Source: Thalassoroseus pseudoceratinae (lineage in GTDB: Bacteria; Planctomycetota; Planctomycetia; Planctomycetales; Planctomycetaceae). Taken from it: a stretch of DNA of 64,000 nt. The notes beneath the pieces are model-generated. The model was not told the DNA's origin. It did no database searches and was given only the letters and a program-made list of their open reading frames with translations. The stretch lies in contig NZ_JAALXT010000009.1 of NCBI RefSeq assembly GCF_011634775.1, positions 62,001 through 126,000 of the forward strand, read 5' to 3'. Positions 8,994 through 18,749 of the stretch are shown piece by piece (position 1 is the first letter of the stretch; each line of letters starts with the position of its first letter). The translations under genes and the position numbers were made by a program.

Positions 8994-11900
8994 TTAGCGA
9001 CTCTTTGGCTCATCGGATTCGGCTTCTAGTTGAACATAAGCAGCAGCCGATCGCCCGGACGCCAATTCCTTTGCTCGAATCTCCCAGACTCCCACGCGAT
9101 CGTTGACTGCAAAATCAAAATCAATAGCGAGTTGCCCATTGGTCGCCGCATGATAACCAGTAAACTCCGATTCGACGCCTTCGGGATCGACGATCTTAAC
9201 CTCAACCGGTACCACCGCATCGACAGGCTGACGTCCATCGGTCACAGCAATCGCCATGGTGATCGATTGCCTAGGGCGTGCCTTCTCAGGAACGTTAATA
9301 GTGACTTCACGAATGGGGCGTTCAGTGATCATCAGAACGCGACCTTCACACGGGCCGAGTTGTAGAGGTATCGACATGGTGTCGTTCTTTGTATCCACCA
9401 TGATTTGACGACGATCAACGAGGTCGTAAACATAGCCAGATCGATCGTTGATTTTGATCGTGGTCTCCGACGGCAATCCGTCTTCCATTACCATTCGATA
9501 GTGACCAACATAAGTCCCAAAGTCACGGCGGTCATTGACGGCAAAGACATAGTCACTTGTGCCAAATTGGCGTCGACGTGTCATCACGTCGGAACTCGTC
9601 GAATCAACTTTGCGGGTGTAGCGGGAATCTAACCAACCACGCAAAGTCCATGCCGACTCCTGAAGCCGTTCGCGATCTTTGTCAGCTTGCTTCGTTCTTG
9701 AAAAGCGAGGAATCACAAAGTCGGGTTTGATTGCCGGGCAAACTTCGGCGTCTCCGACAACAAGACCTCCTGATTTCTGGAACTCTTGGATCGTGTGGAC
9801 AACAGACTCGGTAAGGACATCACAATCCGGCATGACAAGGACTTTGACTCCCTTGAGCCCCCCTGACAGCAATGATTCTTCATAGAGAACGCGGGGTTGC
9901 AATTGAGCGTACATCAGGATGTGATACATATCACCCGCCCACGTATGGTTCCAACCATAAGTTCCCCGACGTGCAAACATCTGCGATGTGAAACTTTCAA
10001 GGAAGGCGACATCAGATTCCGCATCCGGAATCTGTATCAGTGTCGGCCCCAACGGTTCGACGATATCGTGAATGAGTCGCTTTAGCTCCAATTGCGTATT
10101 TGGATTGGTATAGCGATAGGCACCTGTTGAATCTGTCTCGACTAGCGATTGCCAACCATGATACATAATCCCTTTAATCGGCCGAGCAATCTTCCACCAG
10201 AACGCCTCTCGCATATGCATTGGTGCAATGCTGATGTAGTCGGCATCGGGGTCCTGATCAATCCACGGTGAACTCGCAACGTCTGACGATGATTGTTTCG
10301 GGGCGGTCTGCGAGCGATACCAAATCACTTGTGTCATCTTCATGACGTCTTGGTCGTGCCCGTTGACTCTCGCCATCTCAAAAAGCTCGTCGGTGCATAG
10401 TCCAATGCGAACCGGATCGGGATAGCTATAGGTCCAGTGTGCCAATACGTCCGCTGTTCCGCCGCTGCCACTGATACTCGGAACACGCACGGCGGGGTCG
10501 TGAAACGTCCAGAAGTTATCATGAGAAATGTTCTCGTAAAGTCCTTCATGAAGCTGAGTGTTCAGGCCATTCCATCCATCCCCGGTCTTCCAGAACCACT
10601 GCAGGTACTGCAGAATCGGATTGTCGTCAGCGATCACTCGGTCTTCAGGAAAGTCAGCCAAATTCTGCCACTTCACGCCATTCTTGATAGTGACCTCGGG
10701 CGGTGGCTCATGACCGGTAGCGTTCTGATAATCTTCGATCTCTCGAGGATGAAACGAGACCTGAGATTCTCCGCGGACCTCCGTGTGCAACAGTGCTGAA
10801 CCAAAGGCCGGATGGTCGCCATATGCTCGACTCATCGCGGCACCGGTGTCGCGACAGAATTGTTGAACACGCGGAAACACTCCACTGATATCTTCACGAC
10901 CGTAATGTTTACCATCACGATTGATTCGCAGAAACGGTTGACCAACTTTCGCACGTCTCAGCCATCGACCAGGAGATAGCGAGGCAACAATTTTCAAATC
11001 GTGCTCCAACGCCGTGTTCAACATCTCCCGGCTTGCCTGAATCGTTTCGGCAGAGCCAGGGAGTGCGTCGGCACCATCGTCCCAGACTTTTTGATAATCA
11101 CACCGCAATCCCAGGCAGTGTGTAAATCCGATGTCCTTCAGACGCGGAATTTCTTTGATCACACCATCGACACCACCGATCCCCCACATCACAACGGGCA
11201 TCTGATGTGGCAAGGGACGTGGTACGATCACAAACGGAAGCTTCGTTGTTGAACGAAAACCAGATTCTCCTCCACCCCATTGCGAAATCTCGACCGTGAA
11301 TTCCGCATAGTACTCCCCCGGCTTCAAGGTCGTATCGACCGGAACGCTAATTGGGTAAGTCTCTCCCTTAGCAAGGTCTGGAACCGACAATGGCCTGGAT
11401 GCCCCATTCGGCAGTCGGGCGGTCACGACTGCTCCATTGAGAGCCGAGCCGGTCTGGTTTTTGAAAGTTGCAGTCAGCTTGGCGTCTTCCGACATTCTCA
11501 CGTAGACGAATCGTTTGACATCCGGAACGAAATTCACCGGACGGAATTCGCGAATTCCTTTCGTGATTCGAACTTCGTCAATGAACCCAGGAAACCCACG
11601 GTAGAGTGATCCAACACGATCACCGATCGACAATGGACGCACAGCCGTCGCCATTGGCCCTGCCGTCGCATCATACGACTGCCCCTGAGATTCGCCATTC
11701 ACGAAGAAGGCTACCGTACCGCGTGCATCATATGTGAACGCCACATGCTGCCAAACGCCCGCCTCGAAAGAAAAGGGGTCGGAATACCACGCGCTGGTCG
11801 AGCCTCCGGTACCAATCTGCAACGAGAGTCGCCGAGTTCCATTTGAACTGGCTTTGGACAAGCTCAACATGAATCCAGTGTGGTTCGCCGGAATATACTT

Positions 11901-12314
11901 CATGTCTAAGAGTACGGGAGCCATGCTGAGCGGAAACTCTTTGGCGTCTTTGCCTCGGATCCACATCTCGACTGTGAATGCTCCCCCGGGAGACAAGACC
12001 GGGGATCGAGTGATATGCAGACTATGACTTTCATCGACAACGGGATAACCGGCCGAACTCTCGAGGCATTTGCCAAATCGACCGTCGGCATTCTGTGTCG
12101 CCCCTCGCATCGTTGCTTTGTGACCATGGGAAGACGAATCCAAACCGAAGGTCGCCTCGCCCCCGTCAAACTTCCACAGTCCTAGCACATTTGGCCCGGT
12201 AGCCTCATCGCCCGAATACGGTACCCACCACCGAACTGCGGAATCCTGCGCGACGGCAACGGAACCAAGGAATAGGCTTAGAACAACACAGGCAAAGAAT
12301 TCTCGCAAGTACAT
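8994..12314 (-). CDS. Large exported LamG plus glycosidase-like protein
   Basis: About 1,106 residues. The N-terminus is a signal peptide (MYLREFFACVVLSLFLGSVAVAQ). A LamG/concanavalin-type jelly roll follows (residues about 45-265: LGLWKFDGG, FTVEMWIRG, WQHVAFTYDARGTVAFFVNGE, GFIDEVRI). The middle (about 370-760) looks like a TIM-barrel of the GH42/beta-galactosidase kind (MWGIGGVDGVIKEI, HDLKIVASLSPGRWL, SRAYGDHPAFGSALLHTEVRGES). Then comes a flavodoxin-like trimerisation-type segment (KVLVMPDCDVLTESVV, QKSGGLVVGD) and C-terminal beta-sandwich parts. The protein is probably an exported or periplasmic polysaccharide-acting enzyme. The open frame extends to a TTG at 12335, but the ATG at 12314 begins the signal peptide. 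Catalytic residues were not assigned, so activity is inference. Confidence 0.7.
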   Translation of the reverse strand: MYLREFFACVVLSLFLGSVAVAQDSAVRWWVPYSGDEATGPNVLGLWKFDGGEATFGLDSSSHGHKATMRGATQNADGRFGKCLESSAGYPVVDESHSLHITRSPVLSPGGAFTVEMWIRGKDAKEFPLSMAPVLLDMKYIPANHTGFMLSLSKASSNGTRRLSLQIGTGGSTSAWYSDPFSFEAGVWQHVAFTYDARGTVAFFVNGESQGQSYDATAGPMATAVRPLSIGDRVGSLYRGFPGFIDEVRITKGIREFRPVNFVPDVKRFVYVRMSEDAKLTATFKNQTGSALNGAVVTARLPNGASRPLSVPDLAKGETYPISVPVDTTLKPGEYYAEFTVEISQWGGGESGFRSTTKLPFVIVPRPLPHQMPVVMWGIGGVDGVIKEIPRLKDIGFTHCLGLRCDYQKVWDDGADALPGSAETIQASREMLNTALEHDLKIVASLSPGRWLRRAKVGQPFLRINRDGKHYGREDISGVFPRVQQFCRDTGAAMSRAYGDHPAFGSALLHTEVRGESQVSFHPREIEDYQNATGHEPPPEVTIKNGVKWQNLADFPEDRVIADDNPILQYLQWFWKTGDGWNGLNTQLHEGLYENISHDNFWTFHDPAVRVPSISGSGGTADVLAHWTYSYPDPVRIGLCTDELFEMARVNGHDQDVMKMTQVIWYRSQTAPKQSSSDVASSPWIDQDPDADYISIAPMHMREAFWWKIARPIKGIMYHGWQSLVETDSTGAYRYTNPNTQLELKRLIHDIVEPLGPTLIQIPDAESDVAFLESFTSQMFARRGTYGWNHTWAGDMYHILMYAQLQPRVLYEESLLSGGLKGVKVLVMPDCDVLTESVVHTIQEFQKSGGLVVGDAEVCPAIKPDFVIPRFSRTKQADKDRERLQESAWTLRGWLDSRYTRKVDSTSSDVMTRRRQFGTSDYVFAVNDRRDFGTYVGHYRMVMEDGLPSETTIKINDRSGYVYDLVDRRQIMVDTKNDTMSIPLQLGPCEGRVLMITERPIREVTINVPEKARPRQSITMAIAVTDGRQPVDAVVPVEVKIVDPEGVESEFTGYHAATNGQLAIDFDFAVNDRVGVWEIRAKELASGRSAAAYVQLEAESDEPKSR

Positions 12315-12417
12315 CGAGTGACTTTTGGATTTCAAGAATGTCGGTTAATGAACCAGGTACCACAACAGCAGGCAGTCTTAGTTATGGAATGGCAGCTACT
12401 CAAAATTCATTTTACTA

Positions 12418-13542
12418 CTAATCTAGCCAGCGTATGCAGGAAGGCTTTGGAATCGACACTGGCTCACCGGTGGGGGTCAAAGCTCCCGTATCAGAGTCGA
12501 TCGCGAATACCACGAGATTGTTGCCTGGCATGTTGGCACACAGCACCCAACGGCCATTTGGCGTGACGAGTAGGTTTTGAGGGCCACTTCCTAGACTCGG
12601 TGCAATACGACTTAATGTCAGGCGGCCATCCTCAGCAATCTTATAAATTGCGATACTATCATGACCACGATTTGTCGCGTAGAGAAACCGGCCGTCGGGT
12701 GTAATCTTCACATCGGCAGTGTGCGTTCGCCCGGAGAATTCCTTTGGTAGCGTCGAGATCACTTGTTTCTTCTCAAGCGTGCCATCATCAGCGTTATAGT
12801 TGAAGAACGCGATCGTGTTACTCAACTCATTCACGACATAGACTCGGCGACCATTCGGATGGAACGTCAAATGGCGTGGCCCTGAGCCGGGTGGAAGTTT
12901 AACAAACGCTTGCGCAGGATTGGCAGTCATTTCGGCCGTATTCGCTTTCAGGCGATAGACCAAGATCTTGTCGATTCCCAAGTCGGCTGCCAATGCAAAG
13001 CGGTGATCGGGACTGACGACAATACAATGCGCGTTCGGCCCGGTTTGGCGTTTTGGATCGACGCTAGACCCAGTATGCTGCAAAAAGCTAGCAGCCTTTC
13101 CGAGTGAACCATCCTTCTCAATCGGCAACGCTGCGATACTGCCAGTCGAATAGTTGGCGACGACAACAGTCTTTCCCGTCGCATCGACATCCAAGTAACA
13201 CGATGCTGTTCCTAAAGCTGACTGACGATTCAACCGGGTCAGCTTTCCATCTCGGCCGTTAATCTTGTAGGCCGCTACGAATTCATTTTCCGTCCCGCCA
13301 AACTTCTCGGCATCAATGGAATAGAGGAATTCACCATTGGGCGAAATCGCTAGAAAGAAGGGATTCTCAACATCAGTCGTTCGATTTAAGAGACTGAGCT
13401 TGCCAGTTTTCTGATCGAAGCTGTAAGCATGGATTGCACCTTCATTCCCCGACGTAAACGCTGAAACAAAGATGACAGGGTCAGCCGACACCGCAGTACT
13501 GGACATTATCACAAGCCCAAAAGTCAGTAAGATTCTATGCAT
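12418..13542 (-). CDS. Exported 7-bladed propeller lactonase (6-phosphogluconolactonase-like)
   Basis: 374 residues from ATG 13542. This start gives a clean signal peptide (MHRILLTFGLVIMSSTAVSA), and upstream in-frame starts only lengthen it. The body is a lactonase-type propeller with repeated blades such as LAISPNGEFLYSID, VVSPDHRFALAADLG, FHPNGRRVYVVNEL, ITPDGRFLYATNRG and VTPNGRWVLCAN, typical of the YbhE/Pgl-like family. Family members hydrolyse sugar lactones, but exported planctomycete paralogues often have unknown substrates. It lies between the glycosidase-like gene and the aldolase on one strand, so a role in opening a sugar lactone is plausible. Confidence 0.85.
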   Translation of the reverse strand: MHRILLTFGLVIMSSTAVSADPVIFVSAFTSGNEGAIHAYSFDQKTGKLSLLNRTTDVENPFFLAISPNGEFLYSIDAEKFGGTENEFVAAYKINGRDGKLTRLNRQSALGTASCYLDVDATGKTVVVANYSTGSIAALPIEKDGSLGKAASFLQHTGSSVDPKRQTGPNAHCIVVSPDHRFALAADLGIDKILVYRLKANTAEMTANPAQAFVKLPPGSGPRHLTFHPNGRRVYVVNELSNTIAFFNYNADDGTLEKKQVISTLPKEFSGRTHTADVKITPDGRFLYATNRGHDSIAIYKIAEDGRLTLSRIAPSLGSGPQNLLVTPNGRWVLCANMPGNNLVVFAIDSDTGALTPTGEPVSIPKPSCIRWLD

Positions 13543-13722
13543 GAATTCGTCTCGCATCGTCCCCAATAGTCTGTATTGTCATACCAGAACCGCATCAGAA
13601 ACTAACAAGTTTGTTGGGACGGCATTGAGTGTCGAACAAAAGCTCCATGAACTCAACGGAATGTAAACGATACCCAATTGCCGTCACAATCATCGCTCTA
13701 CAGAAGTCGACCTAGTCAAGAT

Positions 13723-14502
13723 TTACTCACGCGGCGTCTGCTTGAACGACTCTGCGCCGGCTTGCAAAACATCCTTCATCGCTGCGAAGTCACCGCCCCG
13801 TGCGAGCAATTGGGCGCCTTGACGCTGCCGTTTGGCGAGATCGTCCACGGTGCCAACTGGTGTACCCCATGCAATTCCGTGACGTTTGCAGGCGGCGGCG
13901 ACGGCTTCAAATGCGGCCTCCAATGTCAATTCAGTCTCCGTCTGACGAATTCGAAGTCCTAAATCCCCTGGACCAACAAAGATGCCATCCAAACCGGGCG
14001 TTGCAGCGATGGCCTCAATGTTTTTAATCGACTCTGGCGTCTCGGCTTGAACGACGAGAAACGTTTCGTTGTTGGCCTCCGCGAGGAACTCGTTGACACC
14101 ATCCATTCCGTTCACGAAGTAATCAGCGTCGAGCCCAGCCCCATCCAACCCTCGATCACCAACCGGCGGAAATTTCACCGCACTCACCAATGCGGCCGCC
14201 TGTTCGGCCGTGTTCACATGAGGAATCATCAGACCGGCAGCACCGTCCTCAAGATATCGATAGAGTTTGGTTTTCTCTCGTGTGGACGGTCGCACCATGA
14301 TGTCAATGTCGTGCAAATGAGAATGTACGAGGAGCGTCTGCACATCTCGTTCTGTGAAGTTGCGATGCTCACAATCGAGCCAAATGCAGTCGTACTCATA
14401 ATGGGCCGCAAATTTGACGTATGCGGGAACGAAGTGACCAAGACAGCACATCCGAACGGTTTCGTTATTCGCGATGCGGGCCAGCGTTTTGCTTTTTCTC
14501 AT
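13723..14502 (-). CDS. HpcH/HpaI-type class II aldolase
   Basis: 259-residue cytoplasmic pyruvate-dependent aldolase of the HpcH/HpaI family (2-keto-3-deoxy-sugar acid or 4-hydroxy-2-oxo acid cleavage). The expected active-site segments are present: the base histidine in WLDCEHRNF, Arg in MVRPSTRE, the metal-binding Glu in VVQAETPES and Asp in GIFVGPGDLGL. Length matches HpaI, YfaU and GarL. ATG at 14502 has an AAGG site about 10 nt upstream. With the neighbouring lactonase, dehydrogenases and enolase-superfamily enzyme it fits the last step of a non-phosphorylative sugar oxidation route, yielding pyruvate or tartronate plus an aldehyde. The exact substrate is unknown. Confidence 0.9.
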   Translation of the reverse strand: MRKSKTLARIANNETVRMCCLGHFVPAYVKFAAHYEYDCIWLDCEHRNFTERDVQTLLVHSHLHDIDIMVRPSTREKTKLYRYLEDGAAGLMIPHVNTAEQAAALVSAVKFPPVGDRGLDGAGLDADYFVNGMDGVNEFLAEANNETFLVVQAETPESIKNIEAIAATPGLDGIFVGPGDLGLRIRQTETELTLEAAFEAVAAACKRHGIAWGTPVGTVDDLAKRQRQGAQLLARGGDFAAMKDVLQAGAESFKQTPRE

Positions 14503-15021
14503 TGAAGACAGACCTTAAATTGTCGTAGGAATGAGATCAGTGTGACCGATCGTGGAGCGTCAAACAAGGTGGACCATAGGTGAACTCCGGAAAACTCCCC
14601 GGACAAATCCACCAAGAAACTAGTGATGCCCAACCAAAATCGGCAGCAAGTTCTCTTACCTCATCATGCTGTTTGATCAACTTCTTACCACGTACGATTT
14701 TTCGTGAACGGGATCGCCGGACGCTTCATCTTGCTATCAACATCGCAAAAGCCCTAAGGCTCCCAGATCTTCCGAACCTCCCGCCACTGATCGAGTGTTC
14801 TCGTGGGATACCAACCAGACATCTCATACTCTTGAAAATCATAGTCGCCGGCATGACCAACCGTTTGATCGGCAGGACAATTCTGAGGAAAAACACCCGC
14901 AGTACGAAATGAATCTGAGACTCCCTCGTCATGAACGACCTCTTGACGCCATGTAATCGTCCCCAATGTCTATTCGATGCCATCCCTCGGTTGTGTCTCT
15001 CAGCCGGGTTGCCGACTTGCA
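14503..15021. other. 519-bp gap with a possible gene remnant
   Basis: This stretch between the aldolase and the DUF4886 gene has no complete gene. Its only protein-like content is the short minus-strand frame listed separately at 14754-14966. The rest (14503-14753) shows nothing I recognise. Confidence 0.5.
14754..14966 (-). pseudogene. Possible 3' remnant of a decayed gene
   Basis: A 70-codon open stretch on the minus strand, opened only by TTG and ending in TAG. Its composition is very protein-like: three Trp-containing segments (ITWRQEVVHDEG, MSGWYPTRTLDQW, REVRKIWEP) and an acidic/aromatic core (GDYDFQEYEMSGW). Immediately upstream in the same frame there is a stop (TAG) after a plausible coding run (RDGIE), and another stop further up. 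This looks like the C-terminal piece of a former enzyme interrupted by stops. I do not recognise the family. It could also be a small intact ORF with TTG start or a chance frame. Confidence 0.35.
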
Positions 15022-15990
15022 TCATTTTGACGGTGTGGAAACGGTGTCGTGTGCGGTCTGCTGCAGAAAGGTTGCATAGTCGGCTTCAATTTCTTTAGGC
15101 ATGAAGCTGTTTCCGACAACACTTTCGTTGAAGAAGGTTTCAAACCAGACACATCCCAACAAGTACTTACCCGCGACACCTGCATGATGGCCATCCATTC
15201 TCAACTTCCACTGGCCATTGTCCTGCTTCCGCCACCGCCAGCCGACATGCAATGAATGCGTTTGGTCTGGTCGATTGGGGTATTCGGCATTTGCGAAGTC
15301 AAAGTCGCGGTCGATGCGGTAGCCCCACGTCTTGTCGGTGTCTGCCCGATACATGGCGTCTCCGCTCGGGAGGACTTGCAATTTCAACTCCTTAGCCAGC
15401 GCGTGATAGGCGTCACGAACCTGCTGATACATCACAGCATGAGTGTGAGGTTCGCGACCTTTGTTTGCTGGTTTGAATCGTGGATCGTCTTTGCGATACG
15501 CCCAAATTTGATGAATGAAAATCGTCGCGTTCGGGGCGTGCTTGCGGATGTAACGAACGATATTGTCGGCATACGGTTGATACGTCCGTAAATCGTGACT
15601 CTTATAGCTCACCTGCTGGATTGTGATAAAATCCCATCGATCTTTGACAAGCATGTCTTTAAGCGAATACTTTCCGCCGCCATATGGAGAACCGTCTTTG
15701 TCGCTTGGGTCGGCCTCAAACTGGGCAACATGTCTCCAGTGACGTTCCAACGTGCATCCCCCAAGATTTGCTTTCCCGACGACAAGCTTGTGCCCAGCGG
15801 ATTCGACGAGCTGGGGGAGATATGTCAGAGCATTGTCTGCAAAACTATTACCAATTGTCAGCAGCCGAACCGCCTTCTGTTCGGCTTGAACATGGGAATT
15901 AAATCCGAAAAGGAACAGCAAAGTGAAGGCGAGAATCTTTACAGACTGACGCAGCTTCTTTAGGAACTTCAATCGTAAGAATTTTTGCAT
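15022..15990 (-). CDS. Exported DUF4886 (SGNH-hydrolase-like) protein
   Basis: 322 residues. The basic N-terminus leads into a hydrophobic signal segment (ILAFTLLFLFGFNSHVQA). The mature part begins with LLTIGNSFADNA, the DUF4886/SGNH-like GNSF block whose Ser (about 49) is the candidate nucleophile. It is followed by LGGCTLERHWRH, WDFITIQQVS and a late HVGWRWR/DGHHAG segment that could supply the His. The family occurs widely in Bacteroidetes and planctomycetes next to polysaccharide genes and may be an esterase, but no activity is firmly known to me. It is co-oriented with the pyruvyl-transferase-family gene 59 bases upstream. Confidence 0.8.
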   Translation of the reverse strand: MQKFLRLKFLKKLRQSVKILAFTLLFLFGFNSHVQAEQKAVRLLTIGNSFADNALTYLPQLVESAGHKLVVGKANLGGCTLERHWRHVAQFEADPSDKDGSPYGGGKYSLKDMLVKDRWDFITIQQVSYKSHDLRTYQPYADNIVRYIRKHAPNATIFIHQIWAYRKDDPRFKPANKGREPHTHAVMYQQVRDAYHALAKELKLQVLPSGDAMYRADTDKTWGYRIDRDFDFANAEYPNRPDQTHSLHVGWRWRKQDNGQWKLRMDGHHAGVAGKYLLGCVWFETFFNESVVGNSFMPKEIEADYATFLQQTAHDTVSTPSK

Positions 15991-16048
15991 CGTTCGCAGT
16001 CTATTTGGAAGTTCTTAGTGGTGATTTCAAACTGGTACTGAATAGAGA

Positions 16049-17344
16049 TCACAGTTTCGCTGACACGTTCAGCTCTTGCTTCAATACATCCATCGTCTCA
16101 CGTTGTCGTTTCTCGACGAACGCTCGCGCTTTAGCCGCTTTGGCTTTGGCAGCGGCCGGATTCTTTGCCATCTCGAGGACGGTCGGCACAATCATTTTCC
16201 GGTCGGTTGCCGAATCGTGATCGAATAGCCAGTCACCGAGCCCAATATCTTCCCACATTAATCCTTTGGAGGTCTGCTCGGCGAAACGGCACACAATCGC
16301 TGGCACGCCATGCCCGATGCACATGATGGGCGAATGCATTTCGTTTCCGAACAAGCCGGCGCTACGGATGTAGACACTCACCGCTTCGCCTGTCAGCCAA
16401 TAATCCGGTCGCCAAACCACACGATCGAGGACATTCTTGGGCAGTTTGTCGATCAGCATTTCCTTCCCCACCGCCATTTGCGTGCGGTCTTCGGGACAAA
16501 CAAGCACCTTGTGATTGGTGTGCTTCACAACCTCAACAATCGCTTCACGCAACGGGGCATGGTCGTGTTCTTTCATCTCTTCGTTTCGCGCATGCTTGAC
16601 GGGATCAAACTTCACATGCTTTTTGATCGTCCAATACGGCGTGTAACGCAGTCGTGGAATGCAACAGAGGAACTTGCCTTCTTCGAGACCGTTCGCTGCG
16701 AGGAATGTCTCTGCTTTTCTCGCATTACGCAAATCACAGGCAAATGCACCGTCCGGGCCGAATTCCATCACCGGTGACTTCGCTCCTAGCTTTTTCGCTA
16801 ACGCAAGTGATTTGCTGTCTCGAAAGAATACAAAGCGAGCCTGGCTCAAAACGTCGACCGAACGTGCCATCGCATCTTGTGATTGGGCCGAGGTCGAAGA
16901 AGACTTCTTCAATGGCAACGTGATACCGTAGATTCCATAGGGTTTACCAGTCTTCTCATGCCAGTGAACCAGATCGCGTTGTGCCACGACCGACGCCCCC
17001 GATCCATGTAGTAGGAAATCACATTCGTCGAAGGCACGATCCAGTTCTTGACTACCTCGTTTCGCAATTTTGAGTTTTGGGAACTCGCGGAGCAGCAGTT
17101 CTTCGACACCATTGTCCAGCAACGACGGCCATAACGTGACTTCTGCGTCCGGCAAATGCTGACGCAAAATGCTAAGCACGCCCGGCGTATGTGCGATGTC
17201 ACCAATGTTCACCGTCTGCCAAGACGAGCGAAGCAGGATCCGCGGTGGTTTCGAGGAGTTCGCGAATGCTGACTGACACGCCAGCGTCCCAGCCATCAGA
17301 GCGGCGGAAGATTGGAGAAATTCACGACGACGAATGAGCGGCAT
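16049..17344 (-). CDS. Tat-signal polysaccharide pyruvyl transferase family protein
   Basis: 431 residues from ATG 17344, which is preceded by GGAA and begins with a twin-arginine signal ([10 protein letters not shown], then [14 protein letters not shown]). The mature portion matches the polysaccharide pyruvyl transferase/WcaK fold by its order of segments: [15 protein letters not shown] near the start, [72 protein letters not shown] and a C-terminal [20 protein letters not shown]. The family adds pyruvate ketals or is a related glycan-processing group and is normally cytoplasmic. A Tat leader is unusual and implies export of a folded protein. An open frame extends to 17623 but its N-terminus is unrelated. 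Confidence 0.75.
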   Translation of the reverse strand: MPLIRRREFLQSSAALMAGTLACQSAFANSSKPPRILLRSSWQTVNIGDIAHTPGVLSILRQHLPDAEVTLWPSLLDNGVEELLLREFPKLKIAKRGSQELDRAFDECDFLLHGSGASVVAQRDLVHWHEKTGKPYGIYGITLPLKKSSSTSAQSQDAMARSVDVLSQARFVFFRDSKSLALAKKLGAKSPVMEFGPDGAFACDLRNARKAETFLAANGLEEGKFLCCIPRLRYTPYWTIKKHVKFDPVKHARNEEMKEHDHAPLREAIVEVVKHTNHKVLVCPEDRTQMAVGKEMLIDKLPKNVLDRVVWRPDYWLTGEAVSVYIRSAGLFGNEMHSPIMCIGHGVPAIVCRFAEQTSKGLMWEDIGLGDWLFDHDSATDRKMIVPTVLEMAKNPAAAKAKAAKARAFVEKRQRETMDVLKQELNVSAKL

Positions 17345-17795
17345 ACTGCGTTCCATATTTGTCTGACCACTTGACGAGGTTTGATTCTTGCTCAGCAACA
17401 AGCAGAAAATTGAGCAACGGCCGAGCCTTTGCCCATCCACAAACACATACAATATAGAAGAATGAATAGACCAAGCGAAGGGCACCGAAACCGTGAAAGT
17501 GCTTTTGTCGACGACAGCGTTGGGCTGCTTGCTGGCCAACCTGGCCTTGGTTCTGTAAAGCGGAAGCCAAGTCAAGAATCGGTAGAAACGAGAATTGTTT
17601 TTGCCCAAGATGATGGATGACACGAGTGGCTATCAGTAGTTTGAAGCCCAGACCGATTTCACTGGTCGCATTGGTCAAGAAGTCGCTAGGAAAAGCAAAT
17701 CGGGACGGGGGTTTGTTGGAACTGGTTGAAGTACGATAGAATCAGCTCGAGTTAATCACACGAACTTCACTGATGCCTCCGAGGAAAAAGAAAAT
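17345..17795. other. Divergent intergenic region, pyruvyl-transferase family / GH43-like
   Basis: 451 bases between divergent start codons. It holds the weak promoter candidate listed at 17713-17742. Nothing else was recognised. Confidence 0.45.
17713..17742 (+). promoter_or_regulatory. Weak sigma70-like promoter candidate
   Basis: TTGTTG at 17713-17718 and TAGAAT (one mismatch from TATAAT) at 17737-17742, separated by 18 bases, 54 bases before the GH43-like start. TTGGAA at 17716 is an alternative -35 box with a 15-base spacer. The evidence is positional only. Confidence 0.25.
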
Positions 17796-18731
17796 ATGAA
17801 ACGCCGGCCGATTGCTGGAATCGTTATTGTGGTGCTGTTCAACCTCAACGCCGCCGAGCCTTCTTTCGTTACAGCCGAAGAACTTTTTCCCGATGAACTG
17901 GTACACTTTGTTCCGTATCAACGGTATCCATTGTTCGCAGGAACCGACTCCGAGACATGGGACCGGAAAATACGGGAACGTGGTTACATTCTGCGACACA
18001 ACGACGAATGGCATCTGTGGTATACGGGCTACAACGGTGAACGAACTGCAACGAAAATGCTTGGATATGCCACCTCACTAGACGGCTTGAATTGGAAACG
18101 CCACCCAGACAATCCAATTTATCAAGCAGCTTGGACCGAGGATGTCCATGTCGTACGTCATGACGATCTCTTCTATATGGTCGCCGAAGGCCGTGACGAT
18201 ATTCCACATATGCTAACTTCGCGGGATGGTGTCCATTGGACGGAAGTTGGCCGACTCGATGTCCGCCAGCGCGACGGTTCACCAATATCCCCTGGCCCCT
18301 ACGGAACACCGACGTTGTGGATCGAAAAGGACACCTGGTACCTATTCTACGAACGCCGTGATCAGGGCGTCTGGCTGGCAAAATCGACCGACCGTAAAGT
18401 ATGGACGAATGTCAAAGACACACCTGTGATCGGTCTTGGACCTGCTGAGTATGATCGACATGCGATCGCATTGAACCAAGTGATTGGCTATCAAGGACGG
18501 TACTACGGTGTCTATCATGCCAATGGGCATCCAAGCTGGAAAGGTCCTTGGACGACGTGTCTAGCCGTTTCAGATGACTTGGTAGACTGGAAGAAGTATC
18601 CCGGCAATCCGATCATCCGCACCAACAACTCTAGCGGTCAACTCGTTCATGATGGGGAGCGGTATCGACTATACACAACACATCCCGACGTGCGAGTCTA
18701 TTTCCCTCCGAATTTCACTCCTACAAAGTAG
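17796..18731 (+). CDS. Exported GH43/GH32-like beta-propeller protein
   Basis: 311 residues with a hydrophobic N-terminal export signal (IAGIVIVVLFNLNAAEPSFV). The remainder is a five-bladed-propeller glycosidase-like fold with repeats such as WHLWYTGYNGE, GYATSLDGLNWKRHPDNPIY, LFYMVAEGRDDI, MLTSRDGVHWTEVG, TWYLFYERRDQGVWLAKSTD and CLAVSDDLVDWKKYPGNPI. Such proteins belong to the glycosyl hydrolase clan F/J-like group. Catalytic acids were not pinned down. It probably acts on a polysaccharide in the periplasm or cell envelope. The DUF1080 gene starts 18 bases downstream, so the two form an operon. Confidence 0.8.
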   Translation: MKRRPIAGIVIVVLFNLNAAEPSFVTAEELFPDELVHFVPYQRYPLFAGTDSETWDRKIRERGYILRHNDEWHLWYTGYNGERTATKMLGYATSLDGLNWKRHPDNPIYQAAWTEDVHVVRHDDLFYMVAEGRDDIPHMLTSRDGVHWTEVGRLDVRQRDGSPISPGPYGTPTLWIEKDTWYLFYERRDQGVWLAKSTDRKVWTNVKDTPVIGLGPAEYDRHAIALNQVIGYQGRYYGVYHANGHPSWKGPWTTCLAVSDDLVDWKKYPGNPIIRTNNSSGQLVHDGERYRLYTTHPDVRVYFPPNFTPTK

Positions 18732-18749
18732 TTCTTAGAAGGTTTCTCA

